Shown here piece after piece: positions 12,401 through 24,400 of a stretch of 64,000 nucleotides of DNA. The notes beneath the pieces are model-generated. The model saw only the letters and a list, made by a program, of their open reading frames with translations. It ran no database searches and was not told the DNA's origin. The stretch is from positions 7,175,723 to 7,239,722 of the forward strand of contig CM029367.1 in assembly GCA_017165825.1 (NCBI GenBank), written 5' to 3'. A program made the position numbers and the translations under genes. How positions within the stretch are numbered: the first letter of the stretch is position 1; the number at the start of each line of letters is the position of its first letter. The stretch is from Hepsetus odoe. Its lineage: Eukaryota > Chordata > Actinopteri > Characiformes > Hepsetidae.

Positions 12401-15400
12401 TCACTTCCTAAGGTTGATTTTTTACAGTGTGACAAATGTATCCACGTGGGTCGCTCAGCAATTTTTACAGCAGTTGGGGTGGTCAGTACTTGGTATGGAC
12501 CTCCCCACTGGGGGCTGGACCAGTTTTTCTTCTCTTAATTTCTTTAGTGAACACCCAGTCCCCTATGCGCACTGGGGTCCCTCCTGTGGGAGCAAAGGAG
12601 ACTCTGGTGTTACATTAACTGCTCTTATCTCTCTGTTAGCCAACATTTTCCTCATATAATCAACAACATCCAGATCATCATCAGGGTCATTAATATTGCT
12701 ATCTAAATCCGGTAGCCTGTATGGTCTACCATACAATACTTCAAATGGTGTTAAAGAACTGCCAAAAGTTGGAGTTATATTCATACTCAGCTGAACTAGA
12801 TCTATACACTGTGGCCATTGTCTGCCAGTTTATCCCATGCATTTCCTTAGTTTAGATTTTACTGTACCATTTGTTCTTTCCACTCACCCTGCACTTTGGG
12901 GGTGGTAACTACAGTGTATTTTTTAAGTCTATTCCTAAATTTGATGCCATTTTACTCACTATCGTGTTGACAAAATGGCTGCCATTATCGCTGTACAGTG
13001 GTACCCCAAAAGTGGATATTATTCTTTTGCATATGGCTTTGGCCACTGTTAGGGCATCTGGAGTTTTTATAGGAAATAATTCTACCCATTTAGAGAAGGC
13101 ATCCACCAGCACCAAACAATATTTGTAACCTTGACTATTGCTGAGTTCAATGAAATCCATATGTATTGTATGGAAAGGGTAAGGTGCTGGGGGAAACGCT
13201 CCTCTCTTTGGTCTGATGTTGCCCTGTGGATTATGTTTCAAACACACAGGGCAAGCCATACAAAATTTTTTTGAGTAAATATTAAATCCATATGCTGTAT
13301 ATTGCTTATTTACCAGGCCTACCATCCCCCCTGTTGAGACATGGCATCGCCCATGACTCAATATCGCCGCCCACTTATACATAGATTTAGGTAATATTGG
13401 CTTGTTCTCATTGCTCATATAAATGCCTTTATGGCTTGCTCTGTCCATTGCAGAGGGAAAGCCATGCTAAGGGGTGTATCATAGATCTTTTTTTCAAGGG
13501 GCGAACTACCTCAGCGAAATGTGCCACCCATGCTCTACAATAACTGCACAAGCCTAAAAAAGACATCATTTGTTTTTTTGTTTTAGGCCTAGGTGCTGAT
13601 AATTTTGCAGTTTTTTCTCTCTGTATTTACCATTCTACCGTCAGGTGTGAGTGTATGTCCTAAATATTTAACACTAGTTTTAGCAATATTGTAGCTTATC
13701 TTTATTCACCTTATTACCCAAATCAGTTAGATATTTGAGCAAAGCTAAAATATCCTTTTTACATATTGACTCTGCTTTTGATGCTAATAAAATATCATCT
13801 ATATAAACTAATATTTGGCTGGAACATGGAGGAGTAAATTTAGCTAAACAACTTTGTATAGCGGCGGAAAATATAGTAGGGCTCTCGCAATACCTTTGTG
13901 GTAACCTCGTATATGTATACCTTTTGTTTGTCATATGCTGGGTCGGACCCTGGGTTATTTTCAAATCTCAACGTAATATGTAACTCTCCTTCTTTCATCA
14001 TATCTGAGTCCTTACTCACATGTTTTCTAGCTTTTTCTAGTAATTTTCCTGGAATATTGCTTTGCCCTTGAGTTGGTAAGTCTAAATTCCAAAGATAGTA
14101 GACCTCTCCTTCAGCTTTTACTGAAAAAAAATGTCACTATTTTCTCCTTTTCGTCTCGCAATCATTCCTCCTTTACTGTCAGGAATGAGACATATATCCA
14201 ATTTAACCATTACATCTCGACCCAGTAAATTATTTATTGATCCTGTAGCAGGGTCAGTTATTGCAAGTGGTTTAGTTAAGAATTTGGTTTCAATATGCCC
14301 ATTAGCAGATCGAACATTTATGATGTCTTCTGATACTGGCAACCAGTCTGCATCTTCTCTCATTACTGTCCTACAGGCCCCACTGTCACACAAAATTGTG
14401 TAAGGTACTATTAAGTACCTACTTAATAGTACTACTATTAAGGTAATGTCTGGTCACTATATCCTGCATAACATATATCCTCTAAATCTAGTGAAACATC
14501 TGGCCCATCTTCTTCCCTCTGTTCTACTTCCTGTTTTCCATCTAGTCATTCTACTTTCTGTTTAGGACAATTCTTTGCCCAATGTCCCATTTCTCCACAG
14601 TTATAACATGCTTCATCTCTCAACTTTGGACCATATCCTCGGCCTCGACCACCTCGTCCTCTAAAACCTCCTCTAAACCTTCCTCTTCCTCTAAATCTAC
14701 CTCTTCCTTGATTCTCTTGGTAAAACATTTCACAGTCACCTTGCCAGAAAACATCTATCTTTGATTGTTTTTTTTTTATTATTTCTGTAATTTTCTCTGC
14801 ATTTATGCCATAATTCATGAACTTATCTAATGTGAATGTGGGAAGATGGACACAAAGTTTTCTTATCCACATGCTAATAGAGGTCTAAATTCCTCCAGTA
14901 ACGCATTTTTTAGTTGTTGTCTAAATGCATCATTATCATCATTATTTTCTTGTAGTCCACTGTTTTCTACAAAGACTTGCTGAAACCTTCCTCTGAATTC
15001 TACAACTGTCTCACCTTCTTTTTGCTTTGTTTGATTAATAATTGCATAATCAGCTCTCTTTCTATATACTTCTCTGATTCTATTTAGGAGTCACTCTACT
15101 CGCTGTAGTAGCTGTGGGCTATTATGGGCTAGGGGCCCGGGAAGATTCCCACCGTCCATTGGTTCCCAGTCCCCTCTAACTCTGAACCATTCCATTGTAA
15201 AAAATTGCCATGAAAACTTGTTGAATTTCAGGGCCATTCAGATGGTACGAATTGATCAGGTTCGTCACATCCGAGCAACACTGATTAGGATTCTTTTTAG
15301 GAGACGTCACAGATTCGGCAGCCTTTTTGACGTCCTCATGAGTCCAGGTTCTATATACTAACATGGTTCTATCTCCCGTCTCTGCATGATTAGGATCCCA

Positions 15401-18400
15401 GGCTGGATTAGCTACTTCCACCATGGGGCATTCATCTGCAGTATTCAGGTTTATTGCCCTCACTAAACCGCCTGGGCTAAGAAGTCCCCCCTTTTTTACT
15501 CCACACCATTCATTTACTCCATTCCCCCACCTTGCCCTTATGGCCCCTAGTATTTGTGGCCGGGCCATCAGGCATTTTAAAAGCATCTAAATTTGGATAT
15601 AAGTTTGTTTGCACGTTTGGGGGTTTCAGGGAGGATCCCATTTGTCTCTCCAGGGCGGGAGGTGCAGCTGCAGCACTTACTTTGGCATGATGTCTTTAAA
15701 CTTGAGTCTCACTGCACATGCCTCTATTGCTTTAATTTTACCATTGTTTCTTTTATTATTATTATTATATAATTATATAATGTGAATTTTATTATTAATA
15801 TAATTTCATTATTTATTAATTTACTTATTTACTTATTTATTTTACTTATTTACTAATGCCATTTCTACCTTCCTGGCACTCCTCCTTCTATTTCTTCTAT
15901 AAATCTTTCAAAACCTTAGTACTGAAAGAACCATCTGGAAACCCATGTTTCACAACCTATCTACCTAATATTGTCGGGTCAGTCACTTCTCCATGTTTCC
16001 CATAACAGTCAGTCTTTGCGAATTCCCCCTTTTTTTTTTTTCTTTACACCTTCTTTACGAGTTTTTATTGTTTTCTAATAATTTCCCTTGCGCCTGTTGC
16101 TCCGTAGCCACAATATTTGCAATCTTAAACTCCTTTAGAATGTCCTATTGACATGCACAAGGCGGCCTCAAACATTGACTTCATTTGACAACAAGGCACT
16201 TATGAGTCCACTGTGGTGGGTCACTAGAAAAGTCCTCTTTGGGCCGTTAATCACTCTCTGGAGAACAAGCTTCTAGGCTAGACCTATTGTCCAGTCCGGT
16301 CCTCCACTGGGGGTTCTAATCCCAAGAGATGAAAAACGTTTTCGATTCTGTTAACCACCACCTAAATCCTCCATGGAGAGGATCACCAGTCCAGTCCTCA
16401 GGGACAACTTCATGTTCGCACCGTTAGGTTTCGGGTTGTCCTGTTTCAGAACTGGGTCTCTCCCATTCACACAGACAGACAGACAGACAAACACATACCT
16501 CAGTCTATGGTAACTACCTTAGTTACTTCTTAGGAGCATCTCAATTGACTAGTACTAGTACAATTAGACCTCTAGGGCAATCCTTCTGATCCCCTTTAGA
16601 CTGTGAGAGTCCCAGACTCTCTAGACGTCTCTCTAAGGTTCCCTGAACCTTTTAGCGCTTTTCCATAAATCCTTGTCTTACCTGTTTTCCCACGCTCTCA
16701 CCGTCTCAACCAAATGATGTTCAGATCGCGTCAATCCGGTCCAGCGGAACAACTCGAGACTTACTGGCCGACATAGAATTCACTATGGCGGGCTTTCATC
16801 CACGGTCCCAGACTCGTGGGCTGTGCACAGACTTCAGCGTCCTCCAAGTGCTCCGCAGGGACACGGATCTGTAGCAATCCGGCTCGAAGGACCAAGTTAT
16901 GTCAGAAAATTCCTGTAAGCAGAGACAGTAGAACGAAGGAAAACACCAAACACAGGATCTGCAGTTTTTTACTTGCAAGGGGAGCCAGGCACCAGCCAAC
17001 ACCAGTTACCTCCTCCGAAGTGCTTCTCCCTCTGCAAGCCTTTTATTTGCTTTCCTGATTTTACAACGGCAATTAGCCCACATTCCTTGTTACAAAATAG
17101 TAAACAGAGAAGAGGAAATCTGTGTCTGGGAAGGTCCAGGTACAGAGGTCAACTGTCGTAACAAGCTCTTTGCAGAAGTCGTAAAACAAGAAGGATAACG
17201 AAAAGGTTAACAGTTCATCATCAATGATAAATCTTTACGATTTTCCTAACACATATTAAGCTCAAACGTGATTAAAGAATGGTCGGAAAAAAGTTTATTT
17301 AAGGAGTGGACCAGTACAGTATCAATGTCAAGTCCATACGAGATAATTAGATCTAGCGTGTGTCCTTGTACATGGGTAGGTCCTGATATATGCTGGGTGC
17401 AACCAACAGAATCGAGGAGCGTTAAGAAGCTTTTGGCACCTGCATCCGTCTCTGTATCAACATGTATGTTAAAGTCACCTAACATCACGAATCTAGTAAA
17501 CCTAACAACCAAGTCAGAGAGCAGATTGCCAAATTCATTAATAAAGGCAGCATATGGTCCTGGAGGTCTATAAACTAATAGGATATGGAGCGCTAAATCA
17601 GACCTAATGCTTAGCAGCATCACTTCAAATGTATGGAAGCTCTCAGTAGTTTTTGAATCAACCTTAAATGATTCATCAAAAATTGCAGCCAGGCCACCAC
17701 CACGTCCTGCTGAGCGTGATTTATGCAGGTATGAGAACCTATCAGGGGAGGCTTCCACTAAGGGGATGGTGTCAGTGGGTCTAAGCCAAGTTTCAGTCAG
17801 TAGACAGATATCTGACTTTGTGTCGAGTACCATCTCATTAATAAGCACTGCCTTGTTTCCTAAGGAGCGAACATTCAGCAGTGAACATTTGATTTTAGAC
17901 GGACGCTGTGTTTTATTTGTTTTTATGATGGGTTCTGGGAGCAGGTTACCAGCGCAGGAGCCCCTAGATTGGCATCTATACTGCTTCCTTATTGTACTAA
18001 GAATAGATATTCTCTGGTAATGATGGGAGAAGTCTGGTTCTAAGCTAGTGTGTGACATAGGGGATGCCGTGTTATAAGGAACCTGGGTTTCTGCCAAGAG
18101 TGTACTGGTAGTGGGATAATAGCCAGCGTGTGATTTAAGATCACAGGACTGCAACCTGGGTGGTGCTCTAAAGAGACACAGTGGCAATTTTGCTACCATA
18201 TTTTGGGAAAGCATGTATGATCCTCTCCAGTTAGGATGAAGATCGTCCCTATTATAAAGGCCAGGCCGTTCCCAAAACAGGTCCCAATTATTTATGAAGG
18301 CGATGCTTTTAGATGCACACCAAGTCTCTAGCCAGCGGTTGAAAGAGAGCAGCCTACTGTAGATTACATCTCCTCTAAAGAGAATTGGCAAGGGACCAGA

Positions 18401-21400
18401 CACAATTAAGTTCTGACATTTAGTTTCAGCTTTTGAACACATTGAGATGAAGTTCCTCTTTAATACCTCGGATTGTTGGGACTTTATATCGTTAGTTCCA
18501 GCGTGAACAACCAAGGTCGGAACTTCATTGCTGGAATAGGAGTCCAATCGTGCCTCGATGTCAGAAACTCTGGCCCCGGGGAGGCATTTCACAGAAACCG
18601 CTGGTTTAGGACGGCTAGGAACGCTAACATTCCTAACAATCGAGTCGCCAATTATGAGCACCTTCTCCGCTTCAGCAAGCGCGCTGCCGAGGGCAGAGTA
18701 CCTGTTGGTCAGCCGAATTGAAGACTGGTGTGCAGGAGGTCCATTCTTTGAGCTCCTGGACCCCCGTTTGGCGGTCACCCAGCGTTCCCTTGAACATGCT
18801 GCTGGTGCTGGCTCCGAACCGGCTACGGTTGGGCCCAGAGGGTCTACAGCCGAGTCTAACTCGGCCAGCGGCTCCGACTGAGCCGGAACTACGCGTCCCT
18901 CGGGCTGACTACGCTGAGATAAAGTACTAATGTGCCCCTCCAGAACACGAATCCTGTCCTCCAACCGCGTTAGTTACACATTTCCTACAGGTATAAGAGT
19001 CTACATAGTTGGACGGACAGTCTACGCTGTACATGCCGCACGATAAACACAGCACAAAAGAGGATGTCATGGTAACACTTACATTAAATGTGGAAGTTTT
19101 TTTATCAAGAAAGCGTTGTGTCCGAGGCCGCAAAGTTTGCTGCTTGTTCAGTCCGGGTCTCTTTCCCACAATGCACCACTTAATTCCACTTGACTCTTCA
19201 TATTTGGTAAATTAGCTTGATATACTCTCTTTATTCTATCTCCCTTTACCATCTGCAACTATGTGCCTACAGATACCTTTCCTTGTATCTTGTAGACCAT
19301 ACCGATATGCTCATAACCATAGAGGGAGAAACCTCAGTAATCTCTCTCAGATTGATCTGTCCCCACAGTCTCTCACCAAGGTCTGCGGGGGGTTATGGAA
19401 CTGTCAGTCTTCAATACAGAAAGCCGATTCAATCTCTGGACTAGCATCTCTTCACTCATTCGACTTCATGTCTCTCATATAAACATGGATCACACCTGAG
19501 AACACTGCCACACCTGCAGCACTGTCCTCTGCCTTCACCTTCTCCCACACCCCGCGCTCTGTGGGTAGAAGGGGAGGTAAAGGTTTACTCTTATCTTGTA
19601 AGTGGCGCTTTATGCCTCTCAGTCATTACCACCTTAATAGTTCCTCCTTCAAATTCCATTCGGTAACTATAACCTTTCCTATTAAGCTTCACATCATTGT
19701 CCCCCAGGCTTACTAGGTAACCTCATCGATGAGCTAGATATAGGATGCTAAGCCTGTTCCCAGATGACAACTTTCTAATGATCCTTCTTGGAGACTTCAA
19801 CCTTCCAGGAGATAAGATCCATACCAGTGGGCTTACGCTGCAACTATCATCTTTCGACCTGTCCCTCAGCAAATCTCCTCCTACCCACAAAGCTGACAAT
19901 ACTCTTGATCTAATATTTACCAGATCACTCTCTATGGGGCAGTGGTGGCCTAGTGGTTAGGGAGTTGGCCCCAGATTGGAAGATTGTGGGTTCGATTCCC
20001 TCCTCAGTGGGTTGCCCTGAGGTACCCTTGAGCAAGGTACCGTCCCCGTCACTGCTCCCCGGGCGCTTTCAATAGCTGCCCACTGCTGCACGTGTGTGTA
20101 TGGGTTAAATGCAGAGGTCCAATTTCGTTGTGGTTCATGGTGTGCAGTGCTGTGACCTCGCAATGACAAGGGTTGTCACTTTCACTTTCACTAATAGTCT
20201 ACTATGGGCAATATTCTGTCTACACCTCTACATGTATCTGATCACCATCTCTTATTTTTCAGATTTCTCGCCGATACGTCGCCCTGTCCACTTGAGACTC
20301 CAGAACATACCCGTAGAAATGTCAGCACTCTCTCACTGTCCTCTCTTTCCTCCACAACTCTTTCCCACTTATCTCCTCCTGCTACAACTACCCCTACTCC
20401 TTCTGCTGTCGAACTCAATACTAATGAACTCCTCTCCTCCCTCAGCCATTCAATTGACCAACTATGTCCTTTAATTATCAGAGCAAGGTGTGTCTCTCCA
20501 CCAGCCCCATGGTTGTCTGAAGTTCTGCAAAACAACCGTAGAGAACCACGATCAGTTCTCTTCTCTCCAAATTTGCTTCAGAGCTAACCTCTGCCAAGTC
20601 AACGTTCTTCAAAACCAAGTTTGAAGAATCTTCAACTAATCCTCGTAAACTTTTTGCCACTTTCTCATCTCTTCTAAAACCACCTTGTCCTCCTGTTGTC
20701 TCAGCTCTCTCCCCAGATGACTTCATTCTTTGATGAGAAAACTGAGGCAATTAGAAGATTTTTCCACTCAACAGACAATTCTCCAGTCCAGCCTCAAGCA
20801 TCCTGCGACCACCAACTCCTTGCCCTCTAGCCACTCTCCACTGAGGAGCTCTTGAAGTCCAGCAACCCCACCACCTCGCCCCTTGATCCGATTCCACTAG
20901 GATCTACTCCTAGAGATGGTTCCAGATCTTCTTCCATACATCACTTAAATAATTAATGGATCTCTAGAGACCGGCCACGTTCTATCTGCCTTCAAGTCAG
21001 CCATAGTTACTCCTATCCTGAAGAAACCATCTCTGGACTGCACTAACTTGAACAACTATAGACTGGTATCTCTTCTCCCCTTTCTCTCCAAAATCTTACA
21101 AAGAGCAGTATATAATCAATTCAATGTTTTCTTGTCTCAAAACGGTCTCCAGGATCCCTACCAGTCTGGATTTAAAATGGCGCACTTAAATGAAAAGGCT
21201 CTACTGGCTGTCGCTCATGAACTCCATGCTGCAAGATCTAACAACCTGTCCTCTGTCTTGATTCTCCTTGACCTATCGGCGGCCTTTGACACAGTGAACC
21301 ATACCTACGGGATCGACAGTAACAAGTGTCATGACAGGGCCATCGGTCCACTCCATGAAATTTGACAACTGGCATTCCCCAAGGATCTGTCCTCAGTCCC

Positions 21401-24400
21401 CTTCTATTTTCTCTATATACTGGCTCTCTGGGGAAGGTCATACTCTCTCGTGGCTTCTCCTATCATTCTTTCGCAGATGACACCCAACTTATCTTTTTCC
21501 TCCTAGGATCAACAGGTTTCTACCTGAATCTCTTACTGCCTGGCAGACATCTTTGCATGGATGACAGCTCACCACCTCAAGCTCAAATTTAACAAGACTG
21601 AGCTTCTCTACCTGGAAGGCCATCAAACACTGCGACAGGACCTTCACATCTCCTTTGGCGGTTCGCTTCTAGTCCCATCTAGAACTGCTAGGAATCTTGG
21701 TGTCACTTTCAACAATGAGCTCTCCTTCTCCTCTCATGTTCTTAATCTTTCTAGGTCCTGCCAACACATTCTCTTCCAACATTAGAAGAATCCGTCCTTT
21801 CCTCACCACCCACGCAACCCAGCTTCTGCTCCAGTCCTTGGTCAGCTCGAAACTGGATTACTGCAACTCTCTTCTGGCAGGTCTTCCACTGAAGCCAACG
21901 AGACTACTACAACTGATTCAAAATGCTGCTGCAAGACTCGTCTTCAACCATCCCAAGTTCTCTTCTTCTACTCATTTGCTGTGGGACCTACACTGGCTCC
22001 CAGTGGCTGCTTGCGTCAGGTTTAAAACTTTAACTCTTGCTTACAAGGCTACTAACAGCCTTGCACCATCTTACCTGACTGCTCTTATCAAACAATGTGT
22101 CTCTTCTCGTCCACTCAGACCATTAAGCACTGCTCGTCTTTAACCCCCACCGTTGTAAAAAAGAGGAAGACATGCATCAAGATTCTTCTCAGTTCTGGCC
22201 CCTCAGTGGTGGAACGAACTCCCCATGATGGTCAGAACTGCTGAGTCCCTTGCTGTCTTCAAACATCAATTAAAGACCCACCTGTTCATGGAATTTCTCA
22301 GGGAATAATTTTCCCAAACCATCTACTTTCCTACCTCTGGTCCTTCTTTTCCTTAAACCTCTACTCTCTCTTTCCTGTCATAAAAAAAAAAGTGTAGGTG
22401 TATATACTTGTCACAAGGGCACTTAGTTTGTTGCTTAGGTTGTAATAGCTAATCAGCAGTTGCTGATCTGAGCTGGCTACCAAGATGATGATGATCTAAT
22501 GTGGAAACAAAGCACTGTTGTAAGTCGAGTTGAAGACTTGGATAAGAGCATCTGCTAAATGCCGTAAATGTAATGTAAATGAAGAGTGTTTTGGAGGTGG
22601 AGAGGGTCTCAGGGAGGGTGATGAGTTTGAAGCTGGAAGTTGAAGGTGTGATAATGAATGTTGTTAGTGCTTATGCTCCACAAGATGGTTGTGAGATGGA
22701 AGAGAAAGAAAAATTCTGGAGTGAGTTAGATGAAGTGATAGAGAGTGTACCCAAGGGAGAGAGAGTGATGATTGGTGTAGATTTTAATGGTCAATGTGAA
22801 GGGAACAGAGGTGATGAGGAGGTGATGAGTAGGTGTGGTGTCTAGGAGAGGAATGCTGAAGGTCAGATAGTTGTAGATTTTGCAAAAGGAATGGAAATGG
22901 CTGTAGTTAATACTTATTTTAAGAAGAGGGAGGAGCACAGGGTGATGTGTAAGAGTGGCGGAAGATGCTCACAGGTGGATTATATTCATTGCAGGAGGGT
23001 AAGTCTGAAAGAGATTGGAGACTGCAAAGTAGTGACAGGGGAGAGTGTAGCTAAACAGCATATTATGGTGGTCTGTAGGATGACCTTGGCGGTCAAGAAG
23101 AGGTGGAAAGTGAGGGCAGAGCTGAGGGTCAAGTGGTGGAAGCTGAAGGAGGAGGACTGCAAAGTGGAATTCAGGCAGGAGTTAACACAGGCACTGGGAG
23201 GTGTTGAACAGCGACCGGATTGCTGGGAAACTACTGCAGAAGTGATAAGACAGACGACTAGAAATGTACTTGGTGTGACCTTTGAAAGGAAGAAGGAGGA
23301 TAAGGAAACCTGGTGGTGGAACCAAGAAGTCCAGGAGTGGAAGAAGAAGAAGAGGGAGGCAAAGAAGACATGGGACAGTCAGAGAGATGAAGAAAGCAGA
23401 CAGGTGTACAAGGAGATGAACCACAGGGCGAAGAAAGCAGTGGTGAAGTCCAAAGATAAGGTGTTTGATTAATTGTATGAGAGGTTGTACAGTAAAGAGG
23501 GAGAAATGGACAGACCAGCTAGAGTAAAAGGGAAGGTTTACAGGACAGTAGTGAGACCAGCTATGTTGCATGGTTTGGAGACGGTGGCACTGACGAAAAG
23601 GCAGGAGGCGGAGCTGGCGGTGTCAGAGTTAAAGATGCTGAGATTTTTGTTGGGTGTGACGAGGATGGACAGGATTAGAAATTAGTATATTAGCTCAGGT
23701 TAGACGCCTTGGAGACAAGGTTAGAGAAGCAAGGTTGCGTTGGTTTGGACGTGTCCAGAGAAGAGATGAGGATTATATTGGAGGGAGGATGTTGAAGATG
23801 GAGCTGCCAGGAAAGAGGAGAAGAGGAAGACCAAAGAGGAGGTTTATGGACGTGGTGAGAGAGGACATGCAGGTGGTCGGTTTGAAGCAGGAAGACAAGT
23901 GACAACTTTAATTGTGAATTCACAGCACAACACACAGTGAACCACAATGAAATGCAGCCTCTGCATTTTAGCCATACACACACGTGCAGCAGGGGGCAAA
24001 TATTCAAATTGCTTTGGGAAGCAGTGATTGGGACAAAAGGTAACTCAGGGCAACCTACTGATATAGGATTGAATCCACAATCTTCCGATCCAGGGGCATA
24101 GTCCCTAACAACTAATTCTTATTTCAAATGAACTGCTAATCCTAATCGTTCACATGTTTTGTCTGTTATAGATATAATAGATTGGATAATTTTCCTTGTG
24201 AATCAGTAATGACCATGTATAATATTTTTCTTTCATGAGTTTAATGGGATTATATACACTTTTATTTTATTTAATGGGATTACTGACACTTTTATTGCAG
24301 CAGTGCTGCGTGCTGGGTGCTGTTTGCCAGGTGAATTGGATATGCTAAATTGCCAATAAGCGTTCCTTTTTTTATGTTTTTCTGTGTGTCTGCCTTACGA

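Larger units (their letters stand above)
10601..17251 (-). mobile_element. ERV1 provirus (gamma/epsilon-like), internally deleted, LTRs apparently identical
   Basis: 6651 bp. Two 352 bp LTRs, TSD CATAT (10596-10600 and 17252-17256), polypurine tract beside the left LTR and primer-binding site beside the right one, so genes run right to left: gag, protease, pol remnants, integrase, env. Large parts of the reverse transcriptase (fingers/palm N-terminal part) and nearly all of RNase H are missing, and many stops are present. The relationship to ERV2 is shown by matching capsid texts (MLVYRTWTHED here, MLVYRPWSSEE in ERV2) and an IN region with TGGM and MDFIEL. Confidence 0.93.
7441..19195 (-). 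mobile_element. CR1/L2-type LINE (LINE-A) with SGNH-esterase domain, split by solo LTR and ERV1
   Basis: Minus-strand element. Its 3' end begins at the ttcaatttcaatttc/attcttgtatagcgcc text near 7441, and its 5' end is near 19195. In its own direction it encodes a Cys-rich head (19169-18927), a coiled coil plus SGNH esterase plus AP endonuclease (18964-17252), a linker (10600-10303 and 9811-9588) and a reverse transcriptase (9587-7944). Removing the solo LTR (9817-10297) and ERV1 (10601-17251) leaves about 4.6 kb with coding sequence nearly continuous, so this copy was fairly young when it was hit. A 5'-truncated sister copy lies at 38825-48623. Confidence 0.88.
7219..22580 (+). mobile_element. 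L2-like LINE (L2-B), split by LINE-A and a SINE
   Basis: The 5' part is 7219 to about 7440. Coding and 3' parts are about 19196-22580, ending in gccgtaaatgtaatgtaaat. It is flanked by the 9 bp duplication GAAGAGTGT (7210-7218, 22581-22589). Endonuclease pieces include ADNTLDLIFTRS and GDFNLPGDK. The reverse transcriptase has YQSGFKMAHLNEKAL, LILLDLSAAFDTVNH, TGIPQGSVLSPLLF and FADDTQL. Multiple stops and frameshifts show it is dead. Confidence 0.85.
6190..23885 (+). mobile_element. RTE-type LINE copy 1 (outermost element of the intron nest)
   Basis: Three pieces belong to one copy: 5' leader and endonuclease start at about 6190-6239 and 6724-7218, then 22590-23885. The leader has gaagggcatccggtgtaaaa and atcggtcgaggcccggg, known from fish RTE-like LINEs. 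Protein pieces include TLNVGSMTGK, KARCIGGGFKLFYHGGDRKR, then after the insertion GRVMSLKLEVEG, NVVSAYAPQDG, VDFNGQ, DFAKGMEMAVVNTYF and the C-terminal VKGKVYRTVVRPAML. The RT core is missing (internal deletion near 23500). The element was split by the L2-like LINE (TSD GAAGAGTGT, 7210-7218 and 22581-22589). Confidence 0.8.

Noticed and set aside
22579..23472. Craniofacial-development-protein-2-like host gene
   Set aside because: Such annotations in fish commonly come from RTE-type LINE endonucleases. Here it continues into an RTE C-terminus and is broken by stops.
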